Assembly: GCA_944472135.2 (NCBI GenBank)
Contig: OX235263.1
Coordinates: forward strand, 86,770,721 to 86,834,720
DNA: 64,000 nt
Direction: 5' to 3'
Origin: Trichobilharzia regenti
Taxonomy: Eukaryota > Platyhelminthes > Trematoda > Strigeidida > Schistosomatidae
Below are positions 51,103 to 61,648 of this stretch, one piece after another. A program made the translations under genes and the position numbers. The notes under the pieces were generated by a model. It was given only the letters and a program-made list of their open reading frames with translations. It was not told the origin of the DNA and ran no database searches. Position 1 is the first letter of the stretch, and each line of letters starts with the position of its first letter.

Positions 51103-52235
51103 ATGAGTGATCTTAGTCCCGAGGTCATTCGTATCCGCTCAACTCTTCAAACCATTCAGCTCGTACCATGCCGGCCAGATAATAATAATAATAGTATATT
51201 CTCATTTTGTACATGAGAGACGCCAGTTTACAGGCATCATCAATATGATAAATTACATATACGATTAGCAATCATAATTAATAATAATGTTTTAATAAAA
51301 TACACATTTTTCCTACCTGTGTAGGACACACCAAATATACAGGCATGGGTAAGCATTATTTAAATTTCATAAATTCGGTTTGTGGTTAAGTTACATGGTT
51401 GCTGGCGTTTTTATATTAGGTCTGTGGGAACAATATGACAACCAGTCATTCAATGGAACACGTCATGAAATATAGGAATATTAACTTCGCATTAACAAAA
51501 AAACCCAAGTAAGTTTTGGATGGATTAAAAATACTTGGGAAAAAATAAAGCTTGAAGTTATTCCACAATATAACAAGTCATTCAATGGAGCACATCATGA
51601 AATATAGGAATATTGTCTTCGCATTAACAAAAAAATGCTGAAACGTGGTTTCAGATAGCTGAAGCAGATTTTTGTGAACATGGGATAACTGATCAACGTT
51701 CATAATTCCTTGCAGTTATCAACGCCCTACCGCGGGAATCCAGCAGGCGCGTAACTGTGCAGATGTAGAGTCCCGAGGTAAGTAACCCGTACGAGTTACT
51801 CAAAGCATCCCTCCTCCGGAGAAACGTTCTCACGGTTTGACAACGTCCGGAGGAATTATTTCGTAACATCGAGTTAAAGGATCAGTCGGCTGTGAGCATG
51901 CTAACAAGAATGAGAGAGGTTGTTGGTCAAAGTCAGTTCAGTGAAGGACTTTTTCGAGAACCTTTCTTATCCAAACTGCCACAGTCAGTACAAACTGTGC
52001 TGGTTACCCTTCAGGGTGTTATTATAGATGACTTAGCTGTTTCTGTAAATAAAATTCTAGAAATAACTAAACAGTCAGTTCCTGAAATATGCTCGGTGGC
52101 CAAACAGACTTCTAGAAGGGATACTGCAATGACAGAGTTATGCAACTCCAGCCAGCAGATGCTCAGGTCAAACATGCCTTGTAATTCCTCCTACCGTCGT
52201 CCGAACTCCCCTCAACGGCGAAACTCGCGTGGTTG
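51103..52235 (+). pseudogene. Gypsy-2 gag, interrupted
   Basis: ATG at 51103 opens SDLSPEVIRIRSTLQTIQ, cut at about 51180 by an inserted piece. Gag resumes near 51638 with AETWFQIAEADFCEHGITDQ, INALPRESSRRV, RNIELKDQSAVSML and the frame 51892-52236 (LFREPFLSKLPQSVQTVL). In-frame stops near 51707 and 51767 and the insertion make it non-functional. Motif order (a Trp-Phe at the capsid start, LP.SVQ.VL later) is that of fluke gypsy Gag. A CCHC region should follow; a degraded form is near 52280. Confidence 0.75.
51180..51637. mobile_element. Inserted noncoding piece with ATA-repeat end
   Basis: Interrupts gypsy-2 gag. It starts with ATAATAATAATAATAG, which could be the ATT-type tail of a minus-strand LINE end. 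Inside, a block of about 55 bases occurs twice in direct orientation (about 51449-51504 and 51573-51628; both contain GTCATTCAATGGA and ATGAAATATAGGAATATT, then CTTCGCATTAACAAAAAAA). Origin unknown. Confidence 0.6.
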
Positions 52236-52419
52236 ATCTAAGTCCAAGCCACGTTCACCAAAAAATCCCTAACTGGTGCTGGTATCACAACACCTATGGC
52301 AAGGAAGTGGAATGTTGTCGTCAACGTTGTAACTTCGGCAATGTCTCAAAGTCTGTGGGAAGCTATCCCGCCGGCACGCGTTAGCGGCAACCATCGCCGG
52401 TGGCACTAGCCGCCTTCTT

Positions 52420-52740
52420 TACATCCATGATGTGATCAGCCAAACTTGATGTTTAGTCGACACAAGTGCTAAAGTCAGCGTCCTTCCTGCTACAACAGCG
52501 CATCGACAGAAGGAACCTACCTTCAACTTACAGGCTGCAAATGGAAAACCAATCGCAACATTTGGTAGGAAATACGTCTACCTGAACGTAGGTTTAGGCA
52601 AACCTATTCAGCGGATTTTCCTTCTCGCTGACGTCACAGAGCCCGTCATTGGCACGGACCTACTAAATCATCATGATTTACTTGTAGACGTCCACCGAAA
52701 ACGACCGACTGAAAATACTGCTAGTCTGTTTATCAAAGGC
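52420..52740 (+). pseudogene. Gypsy-2 aspartic protease region
   Basis: The motif LVDTSAKVSVLPA near 52452 is a retroviral-type aspartic protease active site (Asp-Thr-Ser where Asp-Thr/Ser-Gly is expected; Ala stands for Gly). It is followed by FNLQAANGKPIATFG, VTEPVIGTDLLNHHDLLVDV. The Gly-to-Ala change and stops around the domain make it unlikely to work. The protease would cut the Gag-Pol precursor. Confidence 0.75.
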
Positions 52741-53463
52741 ATCACCCACAAAGGCCCAGGTTGTCACTCGTTAAGGTGAAAGCAATCCTTGATCCAATTT
52801 TTCGACCGATTGTCTATAAATATCCGGAACTTAATTGCCCGTCGAACGACCTACTGTGCATAACCAGCAATGTTATGCACCATATCATAACCTCAGGACA
52901 GCCCGTGTCATCTAGAGCACTACGACTTGCTCCTGACGAACTGAGAACCGCTAGGGATGAGTTCGACCATATGCTCACCCTTGGGAACATTCGGTCATCG
53001 AATAGCCTGTGAGCATCTCCACTGCATATGGTACCGAAAAAAGTAGGCAACGATTGGTGATTACCGGCGAGTGAATGCCAAAACAACCCCTGATTGCTAC
53101 CCGTTGCCTCATATACGCGACTTGACGGCAACATTATCTGGTACAACTATAATCCCCAAAATCGACTTGGTTAAAGCGTATAACCAAGTTCCGGTGGCAA
53201 CAGAAGATAATCTGAAAACGGTCATCATTACGCCTTTCGGACTTTTTGAATTTCTACGCATGCCATTTGGCCTCCGGAATGCAGCTCAAACACTCCAACG
53301 CTTCATCGACGAAGTATTTCGCGGTCTCGACCTTGTTTACGCATATTTAGAAGACTGTCTCATTGCCAGTCCAGACAAGGAAACTCACCTTGGACATTTG
53401 GACTTGGCATTTGAAAGATTACGCCCACATCGTGTAACCATAATATTCAGAAGTGTCAATTAG
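52741..53463 (+). pseudogene. Gypsy-2 reverse transcriptase
   Basis: Two open pieces, 52761-53012 (VSSRALRLAPDELRTAR, MLTLGNIRSS) and 53071-53463 (KTTPDCYPLPHIRD, KIDLVKAYNQVPV, TPFGLFEFLRMPFGLRNAAQT, AYLEDCLIAS). Motif order is that of Ty3/gypsy polymerases. The active site reads YLED instead of the usual Y-hydrophobic-DD, so one catalytic aspartate is replaced by glutamate. A frameshift or stop separates the pieces near 53010-53070. Confidence 0.85.
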
Positions 53464-54404
53464 GCACTGGCTCACTCGACATCCTGGGTCACCCCATTGA
53501 CTGCAAAGGCATTCGTCCACTGGCTAATAAGGTCAAGGCGATACTGAACTTTCCAGAGGCACAGATAGTGAAAAGTCTCCGCAATTTTAACGGCTTAATA
53601 AGTTATTATCGACGGTTTATTTCCAACTGTGCCTCTCTGATTCAGCCGTTGACAGACCTTCTTCGGGGAAATAACAAGTCTATCGAACTAGACGCGTTTG
53701 CTCGAAATGATTTTACCCAAGTTAAAAAGTTACTGCGAATGCCACAATTCTGATGTATCAGGATCCAACGGCACCGTTGAGTATCTCGGTTGATGCATCA
53801 AACACTGCAGTCGGCGCAGTTCTACAACAGCTAGTTAACAAAGGGTGGCAACCACTGGCCTTTTCTCCAGGCGTCTTCAATTAGCTGAAACGAAGTACAG
53901 CACATTCGGCAGAGAACTTCTGGATATGTACTGTGCTATGCGTTATTTTCGACATTCAGTAGAGGGTTGTGAATTCATAATTTTCACTGATCACGAGCCC
54001 CTGACGTACTCACTGAACTCACCTTCAGATAAGTATTCACCTATGGAATCTCTACAACTGGTTTACGTTTCACAGTTTACATCGGATATTCGCCATGTAT
54101 CCGGAGTAAACAACACTGTGGCAGATGCCTTGTCTCGCGTTTGTTCCCTCACCCAAATCGACCGCATAGACCTTGTAAAACTGGTTCGTCTTCTGAAAGA
54201 AGATACCGAGCTTCAACATGAGTTTTCGAAAACAACTCTGCAATTAGTTAAGAAACCCTTAGGTATGGGAAGAGATACTATTCTATGCGTTATTTGCACA
54301 AGTAATCCTCGTCCACGTGGCCCAAATGTTGTCGGCGTTACGTCTTCAATACTTTGCACGGCTTATCTCACTCAGGTATTCGAACTACTGTCAGTCTACT
54401 GACA
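53464..54404 (+). pseudogene. Gypsy-2 RNase H and start of integrase
   Basis: The connection domain at 53568-53753 has NFNGLISYYRRFI, then RNase H follows with SVDASNTAVGAVLQQ (near 53790), and the frame 53845-54402 continues with LAETKYSTFGRELLDMYCAMR, FTDHEPLTYSL and HVSGVNNTVADALSR. After that, in another frame, LHGLSHSGIRTTVSLLT is the first half of the integrase zinc domain (His-His). The element is cut at about 54404 by LINE A. Frame changes at 53757 and 53870 make it inactive. Confidence 0.8.
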
Positions 54405-54895
54405 GACAACACGCGCGCGATTCTGATCGGACGTTACAATCTCTCCCCATAACGTGGATATATTTTTGTCGATTTCTGGAATATTGTAGTGGATATTATA
54501 CCACTGCTCAACTATAACTTATATTGGCTGCTACTCTAGCTTCCAATTCTGCAGATATATCACCGCCAGTTATCAAGTTTGGATCCACTCTTTCGCAGGG
54601 CTCATCCTCCTTATTGTAACTTTAGAACAACGTCACAGAAAAGAAAACTGTAGAGAAGTTCATCATTTTTGGTTTACATACCAGGATCAATTTACAGGAT
54701 AATTGGTTTCTATATACTCTGTATTTTACTTTTTAGTACTTTGTAAATTTATTGTTTATTTATAAGCAATAAAATTCCATACGGTATCCATAGTAGTACT
54801 TAATCTGTATATCCACTCGATATACTATTTTTCCATATACCCGTTTTCGATTTAGCTCGGCTTTAACTTTAAACCATATTGATTAGTTTTCAGCA

Positions 54896-56533
54896 ATGGC
54901 ACAACGTAATAAACGAGTACTTTCCATACGTAAGAATAGTTTGGGTCACTCAGCTAAGAAGATACGTACATCACTGTGCGTTCCGCGTAGCCTCAACAAT
55001 GTCCCCGAAGTCATTGTTCCCGACTTGTTGTCAGAGGTATATGCAACTGCTGAACAAAATAAGTTGGACCTTATATCTCTAGGAAACTCTGTGAAGGAAT
55101 TAAATGAGAATATAAACACCATTAAGCCACTACTGCTTCTTTGTAACCCAACTCATGATGCTAATCCGGAAAGTCTGCTGAAATCTGAGCGTATGTTAGA
55201 CTTTATAGCCAGTGAAGTTACTAAACGAATCATGTCCTCGTACAACGTTCTCGCTTACAATCTGCCTGATCGGACGCCTCTGGACAAAATCAAAGTGACA
55301 TGTCTCCAAGCGTGTGGCATGCCATCAGCGAATTGCCACCTAATCAGACTCAGGAAAAAATCAGGAAAGTATACTTGCCCTGTGCTGTTTAAATTCAGTA
55401 GTCCTAATGATGCTAGGAAATTTCAGTCGTCAAATAAGTTAATTAGTTCATCCACACCTTATGGTAATATTAAACTTGCCCATGACCTAACGCCATGTCA
55501 AAGACGTAGCCGCGCAAGTGTACCAAGTGTCGCAAAAACTTACGTAACAGCAGAATGTCCTATAGAAGACTCTGTCGCCTTAAACTTGAGTAAACCTAAT
55601 GGTACAGACATACATGAAATACTCTTAAATAATAAAAATTTACCTAGTAAACTCAACGATGAAGCAACTACGGTCATAGACTTAGATGCATCTTCAGAGT
55701 TATGCTCGCTAGCCACATCACCATCAGCCGCTAATACCACTACCAACGTTAAGCAAAAGACTAAGCTCGAGCATGTAGCATTAAGCATATCCTCCCCGAG
55801 CAGCACTCAGATTAGTGAGCATACAAAACGAAGTAAAATAACCCTGCCATCCAGAATACCTGTACTCAAACACATCACTGATAGGTTTCTCAGCAGCGAA
55901 CCAGATAACATTAACTTAAGCGACCCCAATCATACCACTAAACCAGGGAAGCAGAATAAGCCCTCATACCGCCATAAATCTAACGTCAATGAAAAGAGAG
56001 GTAACCCGCCGATTCATCCAACATCAAACAAGTCTTCGTCCGATAGACACAACAGACGCTATATGTCTGGGCACCCTAAAAATAAGTCGAAGCCCGACGG
56101 GCAGGCATACACCTACCCCGACACAACTTTCCAATCTATGGCTACTATAGACAAAAGTTTGATCCAGGGACCTCTACAACAAGGAACAAGTGCGCTAGGC
56201 ATGTTTCCTAAAGGTGGCCTTTTGACTCACCACATCCCCGAAAACCATCGCATACAGACCACCCAAGACCGTCAATGGACTAATATTTACGAAAATAACT
56301 TAAACACACAAAATATTAGTCATAACTGCGATACACGTAACTCTACCCCAGCATACTATCCACAAGGAATACCTACCTCCCCCCCATCCAATCTAAATTT
56401 TCTCAGCCAACACGAAATTTCAGCCTCAATATTGACGCAAATAGCACACATACTGTCAAGCCACTTATCACCGGATGGGAGGGCGATGCATTGGAGGCAC
56501 GGTATTATGAACACCTCACACCCGCCGGGGTAA
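54896..56533 (+). CDS. LINE A ORF1 protein, unknown family
   Basis: 545 codons, ATG at 54896 after a 490-base leader. The N-terminus is basic (MAQRNKRVLSIRKN). Residues 40-90 could form a coiled coil (LDLISLGNSVKELNENINT). Around 100-190 there is a folded-looking region (ERMLDFIASEVTKRIMSSYN; VLAYNLPDRTPLDKIKVTC; FKFSSPNDARKFQSS) resembling an RNA-recognition-type fold as found in LINE ORF1 proteins; this is inference. The second half is a long Ser/Asn/Pro-rich disordered tail. No zinc knuckle is visible. ORF1 proteins normally bind the element RNA. The frame is fully open. It overlaps the next frame by 43 bases in the -1 register. Confidence 0.7.
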   Translation: MAQRNKRVLSIRKNSLGHSAKKIRTSLCVPRSLNNVPEVIVPDLLSEVYATAEQNKLDLISLGNSVKELNENINTIKPLLLLCNPTHDANPESLLKSERMLDFIASEVTKRIMSSYNVLAYNLPDRTPLDKIKVTCLQACGMPSANCHLIRLRKKSGKYTCPVLFKFSSPNDARKFQSSNKLISSSTPYGNIKLAHDLTPCQRRSRASVPSVAKTYVTAECPIEDSVALNLSKPNGTDIHEILLNNKNLPSKLNDEATTVIDLDASSELCSLATSPSAANTTTNVKQKTKLEHVALSISSPSSTQISEHTKRSKITLPSRIPVLKHITDRFLSSEPDNINLSDPNHTTKPGKQNKPSYRHKSNVNEKRGNPPIHPTSNKSSSDRHNRRYMSGHPKNKSKPDGQAYTYPDTTFQSMATIDKSLIQGPLQQGTSALGMFPKGGLLTHHIPENHRIQTTQDRQWTNIYENNLNTQNISHNCDTRNSTPAYYPQGIPTSPPSNLNFLSQHEISASILTQIAHILSSHLSPDGRAMHWRHGIMNTSHPPG

Positions 56534-58527
56534 CAAACGATGGCACATCTCTCTGTGCTGATACTGGTGTAGGGCACTTTTCCAGCACTGCTAGTAAGTG
56601 GCCACCATCTGAGTTAGCACCCATCAAACAATCTGTTCTAGACGCCATAAACCTTGGAGAGAATATTTTTAAAGATATATGCGATTTCACCGTCACCCCT
56701 AACTCTCTCTCATTCTGTCTTATCAATGCTCGCTCCTTACTCAACAAAATGTTCGACTTCACGACATTATCCCTAATTTGCAATCCGTCTCTCATAATGA
56801 TTACTGAGACATGGTGCACTCCTCAGATTTGCGATAAAGATATTTCTATTGATAACTATTATGTATTCAGAGGCGACAGAAACTATGGTAGAGGAGGAGG
56901 ATGTGCTATGTATATCAGGTCTGATATTAAGGCCACACAGTGCTTCTACCCAGAGCTCATCACAGATAACGATTCAGTGTGGGCTATTCTAAGACTGTCT
57001 CACTCCAGTTCCTATCTTATAGGTTGCATCTATCACCCCCCGTGCTCAACCGTTGAAGGTAATATGAAGCTTGCTAGCACGTTCGCTTACGCCACTTCAC
57101 TACCTCACACGGCTAAAATTATATGTGGGGACTTTAATATGCCCGATGTAGTCTGGCAACCACTTTCCTCACCAAAACGGTACAATGAATTTATCAACAT
57201 AATAGAAACAAAAGAATGGCAACAACACGTACAGTATCCTACCAGGCTATCTAAGATTTTAGATCTAGTTTTCACTAATGGTATCATCCCCACTACCCTT
57301 CGAGTAGGTAAAGAGTTTCCTGGCAGCGACCACAGAGTAGTATTCGGTACATTTAATATTTGCACTAGCATGAGTTCGACAATAAACGCCAACAAAGTAT
57401 TACTCAGGGGTTACAGACATGCTCAGTGGGATGAACTGAAACCATACATACGCACCCTAGACTGGGAGCCATACTTTACGTGCAGCTCGGCTATAGAGAC
57501 AAACAAATTACTCTATGAGAACCTAGGATTTGCACATGACTTCATCGCTCCAGTAAGACTTGTGAAAACGAGGCCTAAACAGCCCGACTTCATCCCCGTA
57601 AAGATTCGAAACCGACTGCGTAAGCATGCTAGGCAATTCTACAGATATAATGACTTTTCATCACTCATTACACTCAAGCAAACTTATGATTCATACAAAT
57701 CTAATCAGTTATCTGAGTCCATCAAACTAGAACGCATCCTCCACTCACGACCTGATAATACAGAGGCATTAGTTAAACTAATTAAGTCACGAATCAACAA
57801 CAACAGAATAAGTATCCCTAACTTATTACTAGATGGAGAAAAACTACACGAAGACCCGCAGGAGATATGTGAGTTATTCAGCTCCCACTTTTCTAGCTAC
57901 TATACTATCGAAGAAACAGTAGATAGTCTTGAAGTTCCGACAATACCAAATCACTTTTTGGGTAATATAACATTCACCCAACAAAAGATTTCCTCCGCTA
58001 TAGCATCCCTCCGGACATCATATAACGCTGGGCCCGATGGAATTCCATCTATCTTGTTGAAAAGAGGTGGTGAGGATATACCCATTATCCTACTAAAGTT
58101 TTTCATTCTGTCCTTAAATAATGGCAGTTACCCAGAATGCTGGAAACTGTCGTTTATAACCCCTAGGCACAAACAAGGACCAACTTCTAACATCGAAAAC
58201 TACCGACCGATTAATATCACGTCAGTAGTTTCCAGGGTTATGGAAAAGGTTATAGGGCAAGATATTGCTTCATACCTCCACCTTCACAAAGTGTTTACTC
58301 CAGCACAACACGGCTTCTTGAAAAATCGATCATGCTCCACCTGCCTACTTGACTACTTTGATGATGTTACCGCTAAGCGTGATCATGGTTTGTATGTCAC
58401 AACTCTCTTCTTTGACTTCAAAAAAGCCTTTGATAAAGTCCCACACAAGAGACTAATCCTTAAGCTAAAGTCGTACGGGTTCCAAGACCCCTTGTTATCG
58501 TTCCCAAGTTGTGAAATTTGCAAATAA
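56491..58527 (+). CDS. LINE A ORF2, endonuclease and first half of RT
   Basis: 678 codons open. No early ATG; the frame opens upstream of ORF1 stop, so translation may need re-initiation or a frameshift. Endonuclease motifs: CLINARSLLNK, MITETWCTP, ICGDFNMPDVVW, TRLSKILDLVF and GSDHRVVFG. Reverse transcriptase begins at SYNAGPDGIPSILLK, then NIENYRPINITS, PAQHGFLKNRSC and LFFDFKKAFDKVPHKRLI. Shortly after, at about 58500, a deletion of a few tens of bases shifts the frame and the protein ends FPSCEICK. The endonuclease nicks target DNA and the RT copies the RNA there. Apart from the lesion, the domain looks intact. Confidence 0.85.
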   Translation: MEARYYEHLTPAGVTNDGTSLCADTGVGHFSSTASKWPPSELAPIKQSVLDAINLGENIFKDICDFTVTPNSLSFCLINARSLLNKMFDFTTLSLICNPSLIMITETWCTPQICDKDISIDNYYVFRGDRNYGRGGGCAMYIRSDIKATQCFYPELITDNDSVWAILRLSHSSSYLIGCIYHPPCSTVEGNMKLASTFAYATSLPHTAKIICGDFNMPDVVWQPLSSPKRYNEFINIIETKEWQQHVQYPTRLSKILDLVFTNGIIPTTLRVGKEFPGSDHRVVFGTFNICTSMSSTINANKVLLRGYRHAQWDELKPYIRTLDWEPYFTCSSAIETNKLLYENLGFAHDFIAPVRLVKTRPKQPDFIPVKIRNRLRKHARQFYRYNDFSSLITLKQTYDSYKSNQLSESIKLERILHSRPDNTEALVKLIKSRINNNRISIPNLLLDGEKLHEDPQEICELFSSHFSSYYTIEETVDSLEVPTIPNHFLGNITFTQQKISSAIASLRTSYNAGPDGIPSILLKRGGEDIPIILLKFFILSLNNGSYPECWKLSFITPRHKQGPTSNIENYRPINITSVVSRVMEKVIGQDIASYLHLHKVFTPAQHGFLKNRSCSTCLLDYFDDVTAKRDHGLYVTTLFFDFKKAFDKVPHKRLILKLKSYGFQDPLLSFPSCEICK

Positions 58528-59542
58528 TTACTCGTCACCCAGACCTATAAGAAGTGGAGTGATTCAGGGTAGTGTACTAGGTCCACTGCTTTTCGTAATC
58601 TACATTAACGACATCTGCAGCGTAATCAAGCATGGTACCCCATACCTCTTTGCTGACGACTTAAAGATTGTATACAGCTTCCCCCATTCTACACTAAACG
58701 AAGGATTCACACATATTCAAGATGATCTGGATAGGTTACATAACTGGAGCAATGACTGGCAACTGCCATTCAATTCTGATAAATGTGGTGTCCTATATTT
58801 CAATAACTCCCATCCGAATTTCAGGTTACACCTAGGTAACTCTTTTCTCCAAACCCTCAGTTCCATAAAAGACCTGGGAGTTACCTACTCACAAAACTTA
58901 ACATTCAGTCAGTACGCAAAAGCACTTGTTTCTAAATGCCGAAGACTCACAGGCTTGTTACATCGAAAAATGTACACAAATGAGGCTAAAGTCCTTTTAT
59001 ACAAAGTCATGGTTCGTCCAGTACTTGAATACTGCACAATTGTCTTCGGTTTCATGCATGGGTATGACAGGGTTCGTATTGAAAATATTCAGCGAAGTTT
59101 TACTCGACGCCTATTATACAAACATGAAGGACTGACTTACGCTGATAGGTGCAAAATGTATGGACTTCAGCCACTTTGGTTAAGGCGCCTGAAACTCAAC
59201 CTTACATTCCTCTTTCGCCTTTTACACGGCTACACCAAAAGCAGTAATCCAATAGCTTTCAATAATTTACCCATATATACTCTTAGGAATCATGAAAATA
59301 CTCTATCCATAAGCCGGTTCCGGACAAAACTGCGATCACGTTTCTTTAAAATACAGTACAGTGCATTATGGAACGAACTTCCACTTACTGTACGTAGTTG
59401 CCGATCTCCTACTGAATTCCAGCGTCTACTTAACGAGTTCCTATCAACAAAAGAGCTTCGGTCTACTTATCCATACTTTATCCATATGGGCCGCTCAACT
59501 AGCTTTAGTACTACAGACCCCAGTGCAATACCCCCAATTTGA
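58511..59542 (+). CDS. LINE A ORF2, second half of RT
   Basis: 343 codons continuing ORF2 in another frame after the deletion near 58500. It has SGVIQGSVLGPLLFVIYIND, the active site LFADDLKIVY (residue about 48), the thumb-like LPFNSDKCGVLYF, SIKDLGVTYSQN, RPVLEYCTIVFG and PLWLRRLKLNLTFL, and a stop TGA at 59540. The FADD site is intact. The last 195 residues are almost equal to the truncated copy at 23126-23713. Confidence 0.85.
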   Translation: MKFANNYSSPRPIRSGVIQGSVLGPLLFVIYINDICSVIKHGTPYLFADDLKIVYSFPHSTLNEGFTHIQDDLDRLHNWSNDWQLPFNSDKCGVLYFNNSHPNFRLHLGNSFLQTLSSIKDLGVTYSQNLTFSQYAKALVSKCRRLTGLLHRKMYTNEAKVLLYKVMVRPVLEYCTIVFGFMHGYDRVRIENIQRSFTRRLLYKHEGLTYADRCKMYGLQPLWLRRLKLNLTFLFRLLHGYTKSSNPIAFNNLPIYTLRNHENTLSISRFRTKLRSRFFKIQYSALWNELPLTVRSCRSPTEFQRLLNEFLSTKELRSTYPYFIHMGRSTSFSTTDPSAIPPI

Positions 59543-61648
59543 GGAAACTCATTTGCCCCGGCAACCGTACCTCATCTATAACGTGATAAAACCAACCTAA
59601 TCTCTCCCACATGCCTTTACCTAAGGTCCGGTTATTCAGCTTACTAGAGATCCTATCGATATTTCTTCAATCGGGTTTATAAACTCATAAGACTCTCTAT
59701 AATTTTCCTGGATGTATAATCCCAAATTAGTTGTGATAGTTCTCCCATAATATAAGCAAACTGGTACTTTGTAATGTCTAAAGCATGCCATATGAAAAGT
59801 GGCCAGGAATACCTAGCAATAACAAACTCAACCAACCAACCATTTTCCCCAAGTTCATTCAACCTACCCTTATCCCTAATCGTACCACTACTCACTACAC
59901 TCTACTCAGTAGAATATGACTTAATTTGCTCCGGTGCTCAAAACTCTTCTACCCTTTACTTTTTAAAAAAGACGTTTTAACTACTAACTGCACAGTAGCC
60001 ATTTAACTAACTCACTGGTTTCCTCTTCACTGTAATCTTCAATAAGTTCGTCAGTATAATTATTTCCGAAAACCATTACATTAGCAACCATATCTTTTAA
60101 TATTTTACGAATATACTTATATTATTAGCATAATACACTGCACTATTTTTGAGTTGAATTGATTATCTTCAGTCAACAGTTACCCATTCTCATATAATTT
60201 TCTAAAATTCATAATGTTAAAGCTATGTAGTATTTCTGTTAATATCTTTTATAATATGTTTAGACACGTTACTTTGCAATGTCAGATGTCTACTATATAC
60301 AAGACTGTCATGATAATTTAGTACACTAAGTCCTGCCAACCGACCTTACCTTCAGTTCATACTACCTACATTGATCCCTAACTATATTGTTCTGCTGAAT
60401 CTTGCTTCACTATTCACAAAACCTATTCTTTTTATTCTTTAAGGTTTTAACTTCTTATAAAGTAATCTGTTCATTAGGACGCATGCACACATATATAATA
60501 TGTTCATAAAGATGTATGTGGAGACCTATTGGAAGCACTCATTAAGAAAGCTAGGGAGATGGAATATGGGGTACGAACATGTCTGGTACCAAGCAGTATA
60601 TTTGCGGTAGCCATAATAATCATAGTCTCAGAGCTTAACATCAAAAAAGGAGGGAGGGTGGCGTTAGCTGATCAGTAGATATGGTGGTGGTCACTAAGGT
60701 GAATCGCCCCATTCTGCAGGAACAGCAATATACAAATTAAAGGCTCGAGATATTTCTGATTTTTATGAGGGCTTAGATTTTATCTTGAAAAAGATAATAA
60801 TGAACGCCTTGACAGATCATGCTTCTACCTTTAAATATATACCATTCGCTCAGCCTATTGTTGAGATGCGACCATGTGGGATCTGCACAGATTTATGGGG
60901 CATCTTATAAATTAACTTGCTGTCCATTGTCGGATCTTTAAATACCACTTCACAATGTCTTATCTCATTCATTTTCTAATAACGTCTTTACTTGATCCTC
61001 ATTTTACTCCATTAAACCTAACATTTTACAGCTCTTTATGACTTATTATATTCCTACTCTCTGAAGGGTACGGTTGTGCACTAAATGCACAAAAAGGTAT
61101 AAAAAAAAAACAACTGGCACAACTGAGGATAAATGTATTAAAACCAAAAGTGGACATCATGATAGTACGAGATATACGTGTAGCATTATACATTGCAAAT
61201 GAACGTTGTCAGCCTAGGGAGTTTCCTTTATAAATGCATTTATTAATGATACTTGCACTTACCTATTTCATTACAATTTAGTGATTCACCTCAGCACTTT
61301 TACTTTTCTAAAACAGCTTTCAATCCCTTGTAAACGTTGTACTTACCTCAATATTGGTTGGTTATCGTATGCCGACAACCACGGGATGAAAACGAAACGA
61401 AGTCGATTTTCCCGCTCAACCTGGAGGACAATTGTACAATTCAACAACTATACGGCCTAGTTCAGACAAGGAGTGTATTATATGTATCAAATATTTAACA
61501 GTTGAAATATGATTAACTTGTAGACAATCTGAGATTTGAGACCATATCTTACTTGATCGTGCCTGTAAAAAAAGCATGCATTTTCATGTAAATTTTTTAA
61601 AAATTTGTATGAAATACATTACATTATTATTAGAAGCTCGTAACTAGT
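59543..61648 (+). other. LINE A 3' untranslated region
   Basis: 2.1 kb without coding function, repeated with high identity at 23714-25459 plus 28196-28553. Its last 1.4 kb (from about 60240) is also shared, inverted, with LINE B at 26880-25460. It ends with GTGCCTGTAAAAAAAGCATG, a T-rich piece and ATTATTATTAG. Such shared 3' ends may be the recognition site for reverse transcriptase. Confidence 0.8.

Larger units (their letters stand above)
54405..61648 (+). mobile_element. CR1-like LINE A, near full length, inside gypsy-2
   Basis: About 7.2 kb with a 5' untranslated region (54405-54895), ORF1 (54896-56533), ORF2 (56491-59542, broken once), and a 2.1 kb 3' untranslated region ending in ATTATTATTAG near 61640. 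Gypsy integrase stops before it (SLLT) and resumes after it (TSRFCWLDTNKEV), which fixes the borders to within about ten bases. A weak 12-base similarity at the two junctions could be a worn target duplication. A 5'-truncated twin lies at 22733-28553. Confidence 0.85.
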
